DNA of 64,000 bases, taken from assembly GCF_027625995.1 (NCBI RefSeq), contig NZ_CP115396.1, positions 2,232,001 to 2,296,000 on the forward strand. Reading direction: 5' to 3'. Position numbers and translations under genes: made by a program. Source of the DNA: Hymenobacter yonginensis. GTDB lineage: Bacteria; Bacteroidota; Bacteroidia; Cytophagales; Hymenobacteraceae. The notes below the pieces were generated by a model, which was not told the DNA's origin, made no database searches, and saw only the letters and a program-made list of their open reading frames with translations. The stretch's first letter is position 1, and every line of letters starts with the position of its first letter. Of the stretch, positions 41,668 through 52,599 are shown one piece after another.

Positions 41668-43713
41668 ATGAACGCCACCGAACAGGAAGAGAAAGAGTAC
41701 CTGGAAGAAATCAAGGAGAAGCTCACGCTGGCCGTGCGCCGCGTGGACAATGCCGTGAAGCAGTTCTCCACCGAGCTGCGCCAGAAAAAGGAATACATCC
41801 ACGAAAACCAGTCGGGCATGGACGAGGCCGATATGGTGGCCGCTGACCAGTCCATCAACCGCATGGCCCTCACGGGCGAAGGCGCCGTGGGCCGCAAGCG
41901 CCGGCTGCTCAAGCTGGTGCAGTCGCCCTATTTCGGCCGCCTCGATTTCGGTGCCAAGAACCAGCCGGCCGTGCCGGTGTACATTGGGGTGCATTCGTTT
42001 TTTGATGAGCAGCAGCGCCAGAACCTGATTTACGACTGGCGCGCGCCCATTTCCTCGCTGTTCTATGATTTCGAGCTGGGCGAGGCCTCGTACGCCACGC
42101 CGTCGGGCACGGTGCAGGGCCGCATCGAGCTGAAGCGGCAGTACAAAATCCGGGACGGCCGCCTGGAATTCCTGCTCGACAGCGACGTGAACATCCACGA
42201 CGACGTGCTGCAGCAGGAGCTGGCCAAGTCCTCCGACGATAAGATGAAGAACATCGTCGCCACGATTCAGCGCGACCAGAACGCGGTAATCCGCAACGAG
42301 GAGGCCACGGTGATGGTGATTCAGGGGGTGGCCGGCTCGGGCAAAACCTCCATTGCCCTGCACCGCATTGCGTTTCTGCTGTACCGCTACCGCGAAACCA
42401 TTGCCGCCAAGGACATCCTCATCATCTCGCCCAACAAGGTGTTTGCCGACTACATTTCCAACGTGCTGCCCGAGCTGGGCGAGGAGCACCTGCCGGAAAT
42501 GGGCATGGAGGAGCTGGCCGCCGACCTTCTGGAAGGCCGCTACCAGTTCCAGACCTTCTTCGAGCAGGTGACGGCCCTGCTGGAGCACCACAACGCGGCC
42601 TTTATTGAGCGGATCCGGTTCAAGTCGTCGTTTGAGTTCCTGAGCCAGCTCAACCAGTACCTGCTCCACATCGAAAACAACTATCTCACCGTGACGGAGC
42701 TGCGCGTGGGCCGCACGGTGGTGCCCGCCGCTTTCATTCAGCAGAAGTTCCGAACCTACCACCGGGTGCCGCTGCTGAAGCGCTTTGCGCTGGTGGCCAA
42801 CGACGTGCGGGCCCACGTGCGCGACGCCGTGGGCCGCAAGCTCACGGGCCAGGAGAAGGGCACCATCGGCGAGGCCCTGCCCCGTATGTTCCGGCTGCAC
42901 CAGGTGCCGGAGCTTTACCGCGACTTTTACCGCTGGATCGGGCGGCCCGAGCTGCTGAATATGCACCCCAGCCAGCCGCTGGAATACGCCGACGTGTTTG
43001 CCCTGATTTACCTGCGCATCCGCCTGGAAGGCCTGCCCGGCTACGACCACGTCAAGCACCTGCTCATCGACGAAATGCAGGACTACACGCCCGTGCAGTA
43101 CGCGGTACTATCGCGCCTGTTCCACTGCCGCAAAACCATCCTCGGCGACGTGAGCCAGACGGTGAACCCCTACAGCGCGTCGTCGGCCGAAACCATTGAG
43201 AGGGTTTTCCCGCAGGCCGATGTGATGCGCCTCTACCGCAGCTACCGCTCCACGCTTGAAATTACGTCCTTCGCCCAGCGCATCACCCCCAACCCGCACA
43301 TCATCCCGCTGGAGCGGCACGGCCCCGCGCCTGCCGTGCTGCAGTTCGGTAGCCGCGACGAGGAAATGCAGGCCCTCCGGCAGCTTATCACGGACTTTCC
43401 TGGCGCCGGCCACCATTCCCTGGGCATCATCTGCAAGACGCTGCGGCAGGCGGAGCAGGCTTTCGAGGCGCTGGAAGCAGCGGGCGTGTATCTGCTCACC
43501 GATGAGTCCACGAAGTTCAAGGAAGGCATCATCATCACCACGGCCCACCTGGCCAAGGGGCTGGAGTTTGATGCGGTAGTGGTGCCGTTTGTATCGGCCC
43601 GCGTTTACAAAACGGAGGTGGACCGCAGCATGCTGTATGTGGCCTGCACCCGCGCCATGCACCAGCTCACGCTTACCTATTCAGGGGAGCTGACGGGCTT
43701 TTTGTCGGCCTGA
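41668..43713 (+). CDS. UvrD/HelD-like superfamily 1 helicase
   Basis: 681 residues. An N-terminal coiled coil (EQEEKEYLEEIKEKLTLAVR) and FDWRAPISSLFYDF-type element (LIYDWRAPISSLFY) precede the SF1 motor: Walker A VIQGVAGSGKTSIALHR (about 220), a Walker B-type HLLIDEMQDYTPVQ (about 465), and the C-terminal motifs YRSTLEI and TTAHLAKGLEFD (motif V). The arrangement with an N-terminal arm and IYDWRAP is typical of HelD, which clears stalled RNA polymerase. In Bacteroidota these proteins may serve in transcription recycling or repair. GTG at 41665 precedes the ATG used here. Confidence 0.9.
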   Translation: MNATEQEEKEYLEEIKEKLTLAVRRVDNAVKQFSTELRQKKEYIHENQSGMDEADMVAADQSINRMALTGEGAVGRKRRLLKLVQSPYFGRLDFGAKNQPAVPVYIGVHSFFDEQQRQNLIYDWRAPISSLFYDFELGEASYATPSGTVQGRIELKRQYKIRDGRLEFLLDSDVNIHDDVLQQELAKSSDDKMKNIVATIQRDQNAVIRNEEATVMVIQGVAGSGKTSIALHRIAFLLYRYRETIAAKDILIISPNKVFADYISNVLPELGEEHLPEMGMEELAADLLEGRYQFQTFFEQVTALLEHHNAAFIERIRFKSSFEFLSQLNQYLLHIENNYLTVTELRVGRTVVPAAFIQQKFRTYHRVPLLKRFALVANDVRAHVRDAVGRKLTGQEKGTIGEALPRMFRLHQVPELYRDFYRWIGRPELLNMHPSQPLEYADVFALIYLRIRLEGLPGYDHVKHLLIDEMQDYTPVQYAVLSRLFHCRKTILGDVSQTVNPYSASSAETIERVFPQADVMRLYRSYRSTLEITSFAQRITPNPHIIPLERHGPAPAVLQFGSRDEEMQALRQLITDFPGAGHHSLGIICKTLRQAEQAFEALEAAGVYLLTDESTKFKEGIIITTAHLAKGLEFDAVVVPFVSARVYKTEVDRSMLYVACTRAMHQLTLTYSGELTGFLSA

Positions 43714-43793
43714 TGCAGCTTTTCGGCGCCTGTTAGCTGCCTCATGGTATCTCACTCAGCTGACGTATTTCCAGGCATTGCCATCGTCTGATT

Positions 43794-43857
43794 TGGGTGG
43801 CCGGGCAGAGCTTCATACTTAGCCTTGCCCGGCTACCCAGAACAGATTTTTTTTGTC
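43794..43857 (+). terminator. Terminator after the HelD-like gene
   Basis: TGGGTGGCCGGGCA / TGCCCGGCTACCCA stem, followed by a run of eight T at 43847-43854. Confidence 0.88.
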
Positions 43858-43940
43858 TTCGGCCGGTTCGCAATTTTATGTAATTATCCCGCGCCTAAGT
43901 GATACTTTTAAAAACTGCTTACTTCTTCCCGCTCTTCTAT

Positions 43941-46025
<2,085 letters not shown>

Positions 46026-46055
46026 GAAGGTATCTAAGCTGACTCCATAAGCCAA

Positions 46056-46101
46056 CAGCCCGGTGTAGAAACGCAAGATCTTGCGTTTCTACACCGGGCT
46101 G
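46056..46101. terminator. Perfect 46-bp palindrome acting as terminator (family 1 copy d)
   Basis: CAGCCCGGTGTAGAAACGCA and its exact complement meet with no loop. The core GTAGAAACGCAAGATC matches the family-1 repeat. ATTTTGTTT follows, and the element lies between two convergent genes (stops at 46025 and 46148), so a repeat has been recruited as a shared terminator. Confidence 0.85.
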
Positions 46102-46147
46102 ATTTTGTTTAAGTTGTACGGTGCAGACCACCACGACCGGCGCCGCG

Positions 46148-46537
46148 CTACCCTACCAGCTGCTCGAACAGCCGGTCCAGGGTGGCGGCTGGGTCGAGGC
46201 AGAGGCCGGGGTGTACGGCGGAGGTTTGCAGCACAGTGCTGCGCGTGGCCGTGAGCCAGCGAAACCGCTCGGCCACCCCAAACTGCCCGATGGGCCCGCC
46301 GTGGCGGCGGCCTTCACAGATGCGCTGGAACGCGCCCAGCCGGGCCTGCAGCTCGTCCAGGTCGAGGGCAGGGCCACCGAAAGCGCGCAGACGGGCTTCG
46401 TCGAGGTGGAAGCGGCACTGCAGAAACCCCAGCGGGCGGCAGTAGAGCACCACGCCTACGTTGCAGAATTCTTCCCGCTCTACGCGCGGTACCACGCGCA
46501 GCACGGCATACTCAAATAAGTGCTTCTCGGGCAGCAT
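46148..46537 (-). CDS. DUF3037 protein, partner of the HipA-like kinase
   Basis: 129 residues. The opening FEYAVLRVVPRVEREEFCNV and GVVLYCRPLGFL match DUF3037 proteins. The rest is helical (LDELQARLGAFQRICEG, GQFGVAERFRWLTATRSTV). DUF3037 genes are typically found beside HipA-family kinases, as here, where the two overlap by 26 bp and are probably translationally coupled. By analogy with HipBA it may be an antidote or target, but that is inference. The start follows from the overlap and from the family N-terminus. Confidence 0.85.
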   Translation of the reverse strand: MLPEKHLFEYAVLRVVPRVEREEFCNVGVVLYCRPLGFLQCRFHLDEARLRAFGGPALDLDELQARLGAFQRICEGRRHGGPIGQFGVAERFRWLTATRSTVLQTSAVHPGLCLDPAATLDRLFEQLVG

Positions 46538-47306
46538 TGGCTTCCTGAACAAAGGTTTCTGATGCGACCAGGCGGTTTTGCAGGAACTGCACATAGGCGT
46601 CGCGCTGCTGCTCGGGCGTGCGGTCGGGCTCCAGCAGCCACTCGTCGGGCACCAAGGCCACGATGGCGCGCAGCACGTCCGGCGTGAGGCGGGCGCGGCC
46701 TTCGGCGTCCACGGCGGCTAGCTCCGAGGCCAAGGGCAGCAGCACGTGGTCTTTCACCTGCGGAAACGCGCGCGGCTTGGTTTGCTCGGCCCAGTTGGGG
46801 GCGGTGTGGTGCACGTAGAGGGCCGCGCCGTGGTCGATCAGCCACAGCTCCTTATTCCAGAGCAGCAGGTTGGTGTTGCGGGCCGTGCGGTCTACGTTCA
46901 GCGTGAGGGCGTCGAGCCACACCACCTGCGAGGCCAGGCGGGCATCCACGGTGGTTACCAGCGGGTCGAAGGTGCTGGCGCGGGCCAGGTAGTGCAGGGC
47001 CAAGTTGAGGCCGGTGCTGGCGCGCAGCAAATCCTGGATTTCCTCGTCGGGCTCAGTGCGGCCAAACGCTTCGTTGAGGCGGATAAACACCAGCTCGGGC
47101 AGCTTCATGCCCAGCGCACGGGCCAGCTCGCCCACAATCAGCTCGGCCACCAGCGCCTTGGGGCCTTGGCCCGCCCCGCGGAATTTCACCACGTACAGAA
47201 AGCCGTCGTCGGCCTCCACCAACGCTGGCAGCGAGCCTCCTTCGCGCAGTGGGGCCACGTAGCGCGTCACGTCAACGGTTCTCAACGAAAGGTCACTTGC
47301 CAGCAT
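46512..47306 (-). CDS. HipA-family kinase
   Basis: 264 residues, a compact HipA-like kinase without the N-terminal HipA domain. The ATP-binding strand is LYVVKFRGAGQGPKALVAEL (Lys), with helix VGELARALGMKLPELVFIRL. The catalytic segment reads WLDALTLNVDRTARNTNLLL (Asp of the catalytic loop, Asn), and the metal motif is LWLIDHGAALY. HipA of E. coli phosphorylates GltX and causes persistence; here no HipB-like HTH partner is present, and DUF3037 follows instead. Targets unknown. I start at MLASDLSLR, since the upstream 18 codons are not family-like. Confidence 0.88.
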   Translation of the reverse strand: MLASDLSLRTVDVTRYVAPLREGGSLPALVEADDGFLYVVKFRGAGQGPKALVAELIVGELARALGMKLPELVFIRLNEAFGRTEPDEEIQDLLRASTGLNLALHYLARASTFDPLVTTVDARLASQVVWLDALTLNVDRTARNTNLLLWNKELWLIDHGAALYVHHTAPNWAEQTKPRAFPQVKDHVLLPLASELAAVDAEGRARLTPDVLRAIVALVPDEWLLEPDRTPEQQRDAYVQFLQNRLVASETFVQEANAAREALI

Positions 47307-47381
47307 ACAGCGTCGGGGGTCTAAGCAGGTTGGGGCGCAAAGGACGCACAAAAGCCGCACAAAGCAGCCGGCGGCCGGCGG

Positions 47382-47861
47382 TTACGTAATGGCCGACCCA
47401 TCGGCAGCAGCCCCGGGCTCCGAATCCAGCACCAGACTCACCGAGTTGATGCAGTAGCGCAACCCGGCCGGCGCCGGCCCGTCGGGGAAAACGTGGCCGA
47501 GGTGGCCGCCACACACATTGCAGCGGGCCTCGATGCGCTGCATGTGGTGGCTGTCGTCGGGGAGGTAGCAGATGGCGGCGGGCGTGGTGGGCTGGGTGAA
47601 GCTGGGCCAGCCGGAAATGGCGTGGTACTTGGTGGCCGAGTCGAACAGCAGGCTGTGGCAGCCCGCGCAGTGGTAGCGGCCGGGCTCGTAGGAGCGGCAG
47701 TAGGCGTTGCGGTAGGGCGGCTCAGTGCCGCGGCCGCGCAGCACGGCGTACTGAGCGGGCGTCAGGCGCTGCTGCCACTGCTCCTCGCTCAGCTCCACCC
47801 GCCGGGGTGGCTCAGGGTTGGCGTAGCGGGCAAAAATCAGCACGTCTTTCCAGCGCAGCAT
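47382..47861 (-). CDS. msrB: Peptide-methionine (R)-S-oxide reductase MsrB
   Basis: 159 residues. Two Zn-binding CxxC pairs are visible (YHCAGCHSLLF and ARCNVCGGHLGH), plus GWPSF and the catalytic Cys in GLRYCINSVSL. MsrB reduces Met-R-sulfoxide in damaged proteins, using thioredoxin. It adds to the oxidative-stress functions in this window (Dps, OsmC, SelO). The C-terminal extension is short and Ala-rich. No signal peptide, so cytosolic. Confidence 0.95.
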   Translation of the reverse strand: MLRWKDVLIFARYANPEPPRRVELSEEQWQQRLTPAQYAVLRGRGTEPPYRNAYCRSYEPGRYHCAGCHSLLFDSATKYHAISGWPSFTQPTTPAAICYLPDDSHHMQRIEARCNVCGGHLGHVFPDGPAPAGLRYCINSVSLVLDSEPGAAADGSAIT

Positions 47862-47908
47862 AAGGCGGGTTTGGGATTGATGCGGGTTAGTAGGATGCTC
47901 GTATCAAG

Positions 47909-48156
47909 GTGGAAACGCAATACCTGCAGCAGCTCCGGTCCGGCGGCTTTTTCCAGCCGTCGGGCCGGTCGTTGTCAGCTGACGTTGCAGCGACTGGCGT
48001 TGCCGCAGCATCGGCGTGCGGCCGCCTCGTTCATTCAGCGACCGGCCCGACGGCTGGAAAAAGCCGCCGGGCCGGGACCCGTCTTCGAACAACTCGGAAC
48101 TGCGCCGGCTAAACAACATCAGCAACGACGAGACGCAAAATATTGCGTCTCTACAC
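47909..48156. repeat. Composite inverted repeat (family 1 edges with an inner 32-bp-arm palindrome)
   Basis: Inner arms at 47940-47971 and 48039-48070 are exact complements (CCGGCGGCTTTTTCCAGCCG...). The outer edges resemble family 1 (GTGGAAACGCAAT... and ...AAAATATTGCGTCTCTACAC). It fills the gap between msrB and the LRR-kinase gene. Confidence 0.88.
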
Positions 48157-48173
48157 CGTTCTGATAGTCATTT

Positions 48174-49502
48174 CTACCCGGCTACTTCCGCCAATGCAGC
48201 CGCTATTTCTGCAAACAACGGCCGGCTGGCTACCTCCGGCTGCAGGCACTGGTCGCGGAGCTGCTGCAGGCGCGGCAGCAGCGGCTGTTCGGCGGCCGAC
48301 GGGACGCAGTGCACCAGCAGCTCTTCCAGCAGGCAGCCAAAGGCCCGGGCTTCCAGCTGCTGCAGGGCCCGCGCCGTGGTGGCTTGCGGCGCAAAGAAGC
48401 AGGCCGCGCCAAAGTCGCTGAGCAGGGCCGCGCCGGTGCTGGTGTACAGAATGTTGTGGGCGTACAGGTCGCCGTGCAGGATGCCGCGGCGGTGCAGGTG
48501 CGCCACTGCTGATGCTATGCCGTGGGTGAGGCGCAGCACAGCTGGCAGCGCAAACGTGGTGCCGGGCGCGTACACGTCGCGGGTACAGGTGGCGAAGCTG
48601 GGCGGGCCGGCCAGGTTGACGAAATCGGGCGGAATCAGCTCCAGCACCAAGCCTTCGGCCCCGGTTGGGTGGCCGGTCAGACGCCCATCCACGGGCACCA
48701 GGCTGGGGTGGCGGCCGGCGCTGATGCAGGCCACCATTTCGGAGTGCGGCAGGCCGTCGCTGGTCACGGCGCCCTTGAACACCTTCACGGCCACCTCGCG
48801 CGCCGGCTGCAGGCCGCCGGGCTGCCAGCGAGCCTGCGAAATCACGCCCGACGCGCCTTCACCCAGCAGCCGGCCCGGCGTCAGGGTGTCCCAGGCAATC
48901 GTGCCGATGGGATGCTGCGCCAGCGCCGCATCTTCGGCGGCTTCGCTGAACGGGTTGCCGGCGTAGGCCAGCCACGACAGCCGCGGCAGCGCCAGCAACC
49001 ACGCGGGCAGCTCCGCGAGGCGGTTGGCAGCCAGGCGCAGAAGCTCCAATTTGGTGCAGCGAGCCAGAGTTTCGGGCAGCTCGGTGAGGCGGTTGCCGGC
49101 CAACATCAGCTTCTGCAGGTGCTGGCAGTTGCCGATTTCGGGCGGCAGGGCTTCGAGCTGGTTGTCGGTGAGGATAAGCCACTGCAGGGCCGGGGGCAGC
49201 GCCGCGCCGGGCAGCGTCCGGATTTGGTTGGCCTTGAAGCCAATCATACTCAGCTGCGGGCACTCGCCCAGCACCTCGGGCACCGTGGTGAAGCGGTTAT
49301 CGGAGCAAAACAGGATGCGCAGATGGCGCAGGCGGCCAAAATCCGGGGGTAGCGCCGCCAGCGCGTTGCCCGACAGGTTGAGAACTTCCAGCGTATCGGC
49401 CAGACTGAAAATCTCGCGGGGAAACTCGGTCAGGTTTTCGGATAGGTCGAGGCGCCGGGCGCCGGCCAGTTGGCCGCTACGCAGCTCTTCAAGGGTATGC
49501 AT
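48174..49502 (-). CDS. Leucine-rich-repeat protein kinase
   Basis: 442 residues. Residues ~15-195 contain seven or so LRRs (LEVLNLSGNALAALPPDF, LQWLILTDNQLEALPPEIGN, LQKLMLAGNRLTELPETLAR). A eukaryotic-like kinase domain follows from ~210: GRLLGEGASGVISQARW (P-loop), REVAVKVFKGAV (ATP Lys), HRRGILHGDLYAHNIL (catalytic Asp and Asn) and LLSDFGAACFF (DFG). There is no membrane segment. Architecture is like plant and ROCO-type receptors but fully cytosolic. Its signal and target are unknown. I start at MHTLEELR; the 9-codon extension upstream is less likely. Confidence 0.92.
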   Translation of the reverse strand: MHTLEELRSGQLAGARRLDLSENLTEFPREIFSLADTLEVLNLSGNALAALPPDFGRLRHLRILFCSDNRFTTVPEVLGECPQLSMIGFKANQIRTLPGAALPPALQWLILTDNQLEALPPEIGNCQHLQKLMLAGNRLTELPETLARCTKLELLRLAANRLAELPAWLLALPRLSWLAYAGNPFSEAAEDAALAQHPIGTIAWDTLTPGRLLGEGASGVISQARWQPGGLQPAREVAVKVFKGAVTSDGLPHSEMVACISAGRHPSLVPVDGRLTGHPTGAEGLVLELIPPDFVNLAGPPSFATCTRDVYAPGTTFALPAVLRLTHGIASAVAHLHRRGILHGDLYAHNILYTSTGAALLSDFGAACFFAPQATTARALQQLEARAFGCLLEELLVHCVPSAAEQPLLPRLQQLRDQCLQPEVASRPLFAEIAAALAEVAG

Positions 49503-49590
49503 GCCCCAAAGGTCGGCAGCGAACCGCAAACCGGCAGCACACCGCCCTATTCCCGGCTTGCTACTTTATGTTGTGTACGACAAGAGCTAG

Positions 49591-49730
49591 AAAGCTAGTT
49601 CCCCTCTTTGGAAAGGAGGGGTTAGAGGTGGTTGATGATTGGTGGATGGTTCTAGAATCTACTTCTAGTTGACGTCCTGCCGAGTATCAACCACCCCTAG
49701 CCCCTCCTTTCCAAGGAGGGGAACTAGCTT
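49591..49730. repeat. Family 3 repeat pair
   Basis: AGCTAGTTCCCCTCTTTGGA...GTGGTTGAT (49591-49634) and the inverted ATCAACCACCCCTAGCCCCT...GAACTAGCT (49686-49730). Confidence 0.9.
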
Positions 49731-49773
49731 TAGCTCTAGTTTTTGCTGTCCGCAACTTGCATTTGCCCCGCCC

Positions 49774-51366
49774 CTACGAGCTGCACGACAGTGTGGCGCT
49801 GCCGGGCTTGGTGCGCGCCCACTCCGGCCGCTTGGCGGCCAGGTCATCGTGGCCGGGCTGCTCGGTGAAGGGCGTCTTCAGCACCTGCTGCAGCCGGTGC
49901 AGCGGGGCCAGGTCGCCGGCTTCGACGGCTTCGATGGCCTGCTGGGCCAGGTAGTTGCGTAGCACGTACTTGGGGTTAACGGCCAGCATGCCTTCCTGTA
50001 TGGCTTCGGGCGCTGCCGTTTCCTGGCGCAGCCGCCCGGCGTATTGCACCAGCCACGCCCGCAGCGGCACGTGGGCCGCGCTGCCCGGCTCGGTGTAGCA
50101 GGCCGCGGCCAGCAGCGTGTCCAGGGCGTCATCATCTTCCTGCAGCAGCGCCGGCACAGCTTCCGACAGGCCCCGGAAAAACAGCGTCATATCGGCCTCG
50201 GCGGTTTGCAGGGCGGCGGGCAGGGCTTCCAGCAGCGCGTGGTCGGGGGCGGCGAAAGTGGCCAAGCCAAGCTTGCGGGCCATCAACTGGCGGTAGGTGG
50301 CGTTGAAGGTGGCGGCGTACTCGTCGAGCAGCGGGCGTAGCGCCTGCGGGTCGAACAGCAGGGGGCCGAGGGCCTGGGCCAGCGCCATCAGGTTCCAGAG
50401 CCCTATGCGCGGCTGCTGCCCGAAGGCGTAGCGGCGGCCGCCGAAGTCGGTGGTGTTGGGCGTCCAGTCGGGGTCGTAGGGCTCCAGCCAGCCGTAGGGA
50501 CCATAGTCGATGGTGAGGCCCAGGATGCTCATGTTGTCGGTGTTGAGCACGCCGTGCACGAAGCCCACCGACTGCCAGTGCGCTACCATCACGGCGGTGC
50601 GGCGGCTTATTTCGGCAAACCAGCGCACATACACTTCCGGCGAGGGCGCGCCCAGCTCCGGGAAGTACCGCGTAATCACGTAGTCGGCCAGGGCTTGCAG
50701 GTTGTCGATTTCGCCCAGCGCGGCCAGCAGTTGGAAGCTGCCGAAGCGCACGAATGTGGGCGCCACCCGCGCCACCACGGCGCCGGGCTCGGGCCGGGCG
50801 TTGCCGTCGTAGAACATGTCGCGCACCACCTGGTCGCCAGTGGCTGCCAAACTCAGGGCGCGGGTGGTGGGCACCCCGAGGTGGTACATGGCTTCGGAGC
50901 ACAAAAACTCCCGCACCGAGGAGCGCAGCACGGCCCGGCCATCGGCGCGGCGCGAGTAGGGCGTGGGGCCGGCGCCTTTTAGCTGCAGCTCCCACGGGGT
51001 GCCGTCGGTGGCCGTCAGCTCGCCCAAACTCATGGCGCGGCCGTCGCCGAGCTGGCCGGCCCAGTTGCCGAACTGATGCCCGCCGTAGCGCGCCGCAAAC
51101 GGCTTCATGGTTTCGGTTACGAGGTTGCCGGCCAGCACGGCGGCGCCGGGGCCGCGCTCGGCCGGTTTCGCCAAGCCCAGAAACGCCGCCATTTCCTCAG
51201 ACCACGCCAGCAGGTGCGGATCGGCAACGGGCGTGGGCGCGGTGCGCGAATAGTGGTAGCCCGGCACCTGGCGGGGGCTGTTGTCCAAGGAGGCGTCGCC
51301 GCGCAGCGTGTCGACAAAAGAATTCTGAAAAGCGGCGCTTTCCAGCGACTGAAGAGGGTGAGGCAT
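49774..51366 (-). CDS. selO: Protein adenylyltransferase SelO (YdiU family)
   Basis: 530 residues. The signatures ARYGGHQFGNWAGQLGDGRA, WELQLKGAGPTPYSRRADGR and FVHGVLNTDNMSILGLTIDY (with the catalytic Asp and Asn) are those of the SelO pseudokinase family, which transfers AMP from ATP onto target proteins using an inverted active site. The protein ends in ...SCSS, where eukaryotic SelO has selenocysteine; bacterial ones have Cys, as here. It acts in redox homeostasis, modifying glutaredoxin-type targets in E. coli. I start at MPHPLQS, which aligns with the family N-terminus. Confidence 0.95.
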   Translation of the reverse strand: MPHPLQSLESAAFQNSFVDTLRGDASLDNSPRQVPGYHYSRTAPTPVADPHLLAWSEEMAAFLGLAKPAERGPGAAVLAGNLVTETMKPFAARYGGHQFGNWAGQLGDGRAMSLGELTATDGTPWELQLKGAGPTPYSRRADGRAVLRSSVREFLCSEAMYHLGVPTTRALSLAATGDQVVRDMFYDGNARPEPGAVVARVAPTFVRFGSFQLLAALGEIDNLQALADYVITRYFPELGAPSPEVYVRWFAEISRRTAVMVAHWQSVGFVHGVLNTDNMSILGLTIDYGPYGWLEPYDPDWTPNTTDFGGRRYAFGQQPRIGLWNLMALAQALGPLLFDPQALRPLLDEYAATFNATYRQLMARKLGLATFAAPDHALLEALPAALQTAEADMTLFFRGLSEAVPALLQEDDDALDTLLAAACYTEPGSAAHVPLRAWLVQYAGRLRQETAAPEAIQEGMLAVNPKYVLRNYLAQQAIEAVEAGDLAPLHRLQQVLKTPFTEQPGHDDLAAKRPEWARTKPGSATLSCSS

Positions 51367-51533
51367 ACGGAGCATACGAAAGAAGCGGCGGCAACGAAGC
51401 CGCAAGGTCGCCAAAAGCGGCCACCTGCATGCCGTGCAACGGCCGGCTGCTGCCTAAACCAGCTGAGGCCACCGGCAGTTCACGGATGCGGGCGGGCGCT
51501 AACGTCAGGCGCTGACCTTCTGCTCTTTGGCTT

Positions 51534-51878
51534 CTACCCTTTTTTCAGCGGATCGTGGCCCCAGTTCATCAGCGAATAGCGCCAGCGTGAGGTTTTCACG
51601 TCCTTTTGGTCGTGCGGGCCCTGTGCCAGGTGGCGGCTGATGTAGCTGTGCACCTTGTGCATGTGCTGCTCGTCGGCGGCGGTGAGGTCGGCCTTTTTCT
51701 TGTGCAGAATCTGCACGATACGCTCGCCGGAGTGGTGCCCAACGCTGGTGCCGTCGCCGCTGTCCTGTCCCACCGATTTCGATTCTTCGGTTTTCAGCCA
51801 CTTTTCCAGCTCGGCGGCGGTCATGTTCACATCGTGTTTGAAGTCGGCGTAGATGTCGCCGGAAGCAGAAGTAGCCAT
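51534..51878 (-). CDS. DUF3140 family protein
   Basis: 114 residues, charged and helical. DFKHDVNMTAAELEKWLKTE, SGERIVQILHKKKADLTAAD, EQHMHKVHSYISRHLAQGP and TSRWRYSLMNWGHDP make up the whole sequence. This is the pattern of DUF3140 proteins, which are often labelled DNA-binding, without proof. There is no signal peptide. It stands alone between selO and a cupin gene. Confidence 0.82.
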   Translation of the reverse strand: MATSASGDIYADFKHDVNMTAAELEKWLKTEESKSVGQDSGDGTSVGHHSGERIVQILHKKKADLTAADEQHMHKVHSYISRHLAQGPHDQKDVKTSRWRYSLMNWGHDPLKKG

Positions 51879-51989
51879 AGGTACAAAACGGGTAGCAGTG
51901 AAAAGATACTCGGTTGTACTGCGAGCTGGGGCATGCAGGTTACCACACGATTTTGGCTTTTGCCGGTGAAGGGCTACCGGTGGCCGCGG

Positions 51990-52367
51990 CTAGCGCGTTG
52001 GCAGGCCCAGGCGCTGCACAGTTTCGCCTTCAAAGTCGAACTCAATCAGCACGGCCGGCTCCTCGCCTACCACCCAGCCGTCGTGGCCGGGCGCAATGGC
52101 CACGGCCTGCGGGGCTACAAACTGCTCCACCTGCCCGTCGGCGTACTGAATATGAAACTCACCCCGGGCCAGAAACCCCACGTGCGCGTGCTGGCACAGG
52201 GCCGTGCCCACCACCGGCTGCATGTCCTTCGACCACCGGAAGCCCACCGGATACACCACCCGCTTTACCCGCGCCGCGCCGGTGCGCACCACATCAATAG
52301 CAACGCCGCCCACTACCCGGTGGTCGGCTCCCTTCAGCGGGCCCATGAGAGAATCTGGCTGCGACAT
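51990..52367 (-). CDS. Cupin-domain protein
   Basis: 125 residues, single beta-barrel. Motif 1 is visible as VGTALCQHAHVGFLARGEFH (metal-site His residues) and motif 2 as PGHDGWVVGEEPAVLIEFD (His). Cupins of this size bind a metal or small ligand, with diverse roles. The Met at 52367 is preferred; MFVMSQ upstream is possible. No partner gene nearby. Confidence 0.82.
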   Translation of the reverse strand: MSQPDSLMGPLKGADHRVVGGVAIDVVRTGAARVKRVVYPVGFRWSKDMQPVVGTALCQHAHVGFLARGEFHIQYADGQVEQFVAPQAVAIAPGHDGWVVGEEPAVLIEFDFEGETVQRLGLPTR

Positions 52368-52533
52368 AACAAACAACTTTTAACTGGTGAGAAACGACAC
52401 AGAAAGCACAGACGGCAGGCCCCCGGCCGGGCGCGACGGCGTTCCGTCCTTCCGGAATCAAAGTACTCAATCCCCTATAAATCAGCCGGCATTATTTCTC
52501 ACGGAGCCCAGCCGCCCACATGGCCCAAACGGC

Positions 52534-52566
52534 GTCGGCCCCACCTCCAGAGGAAGCGGGGCCGAC
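52534..52566 (-). terminator. Hairpin after the basic secreted protein gene
   Basis: GTCGGCCCC/GGGGCCGAC stem, 34 bp beyond the stop at 52600. No strong U-run, so the call is tentative. Confidence 0.45.
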
Positions 52567-52599
52567 GTTATCGGGGCAAATTAGCGGCGGCCGGGCCGA

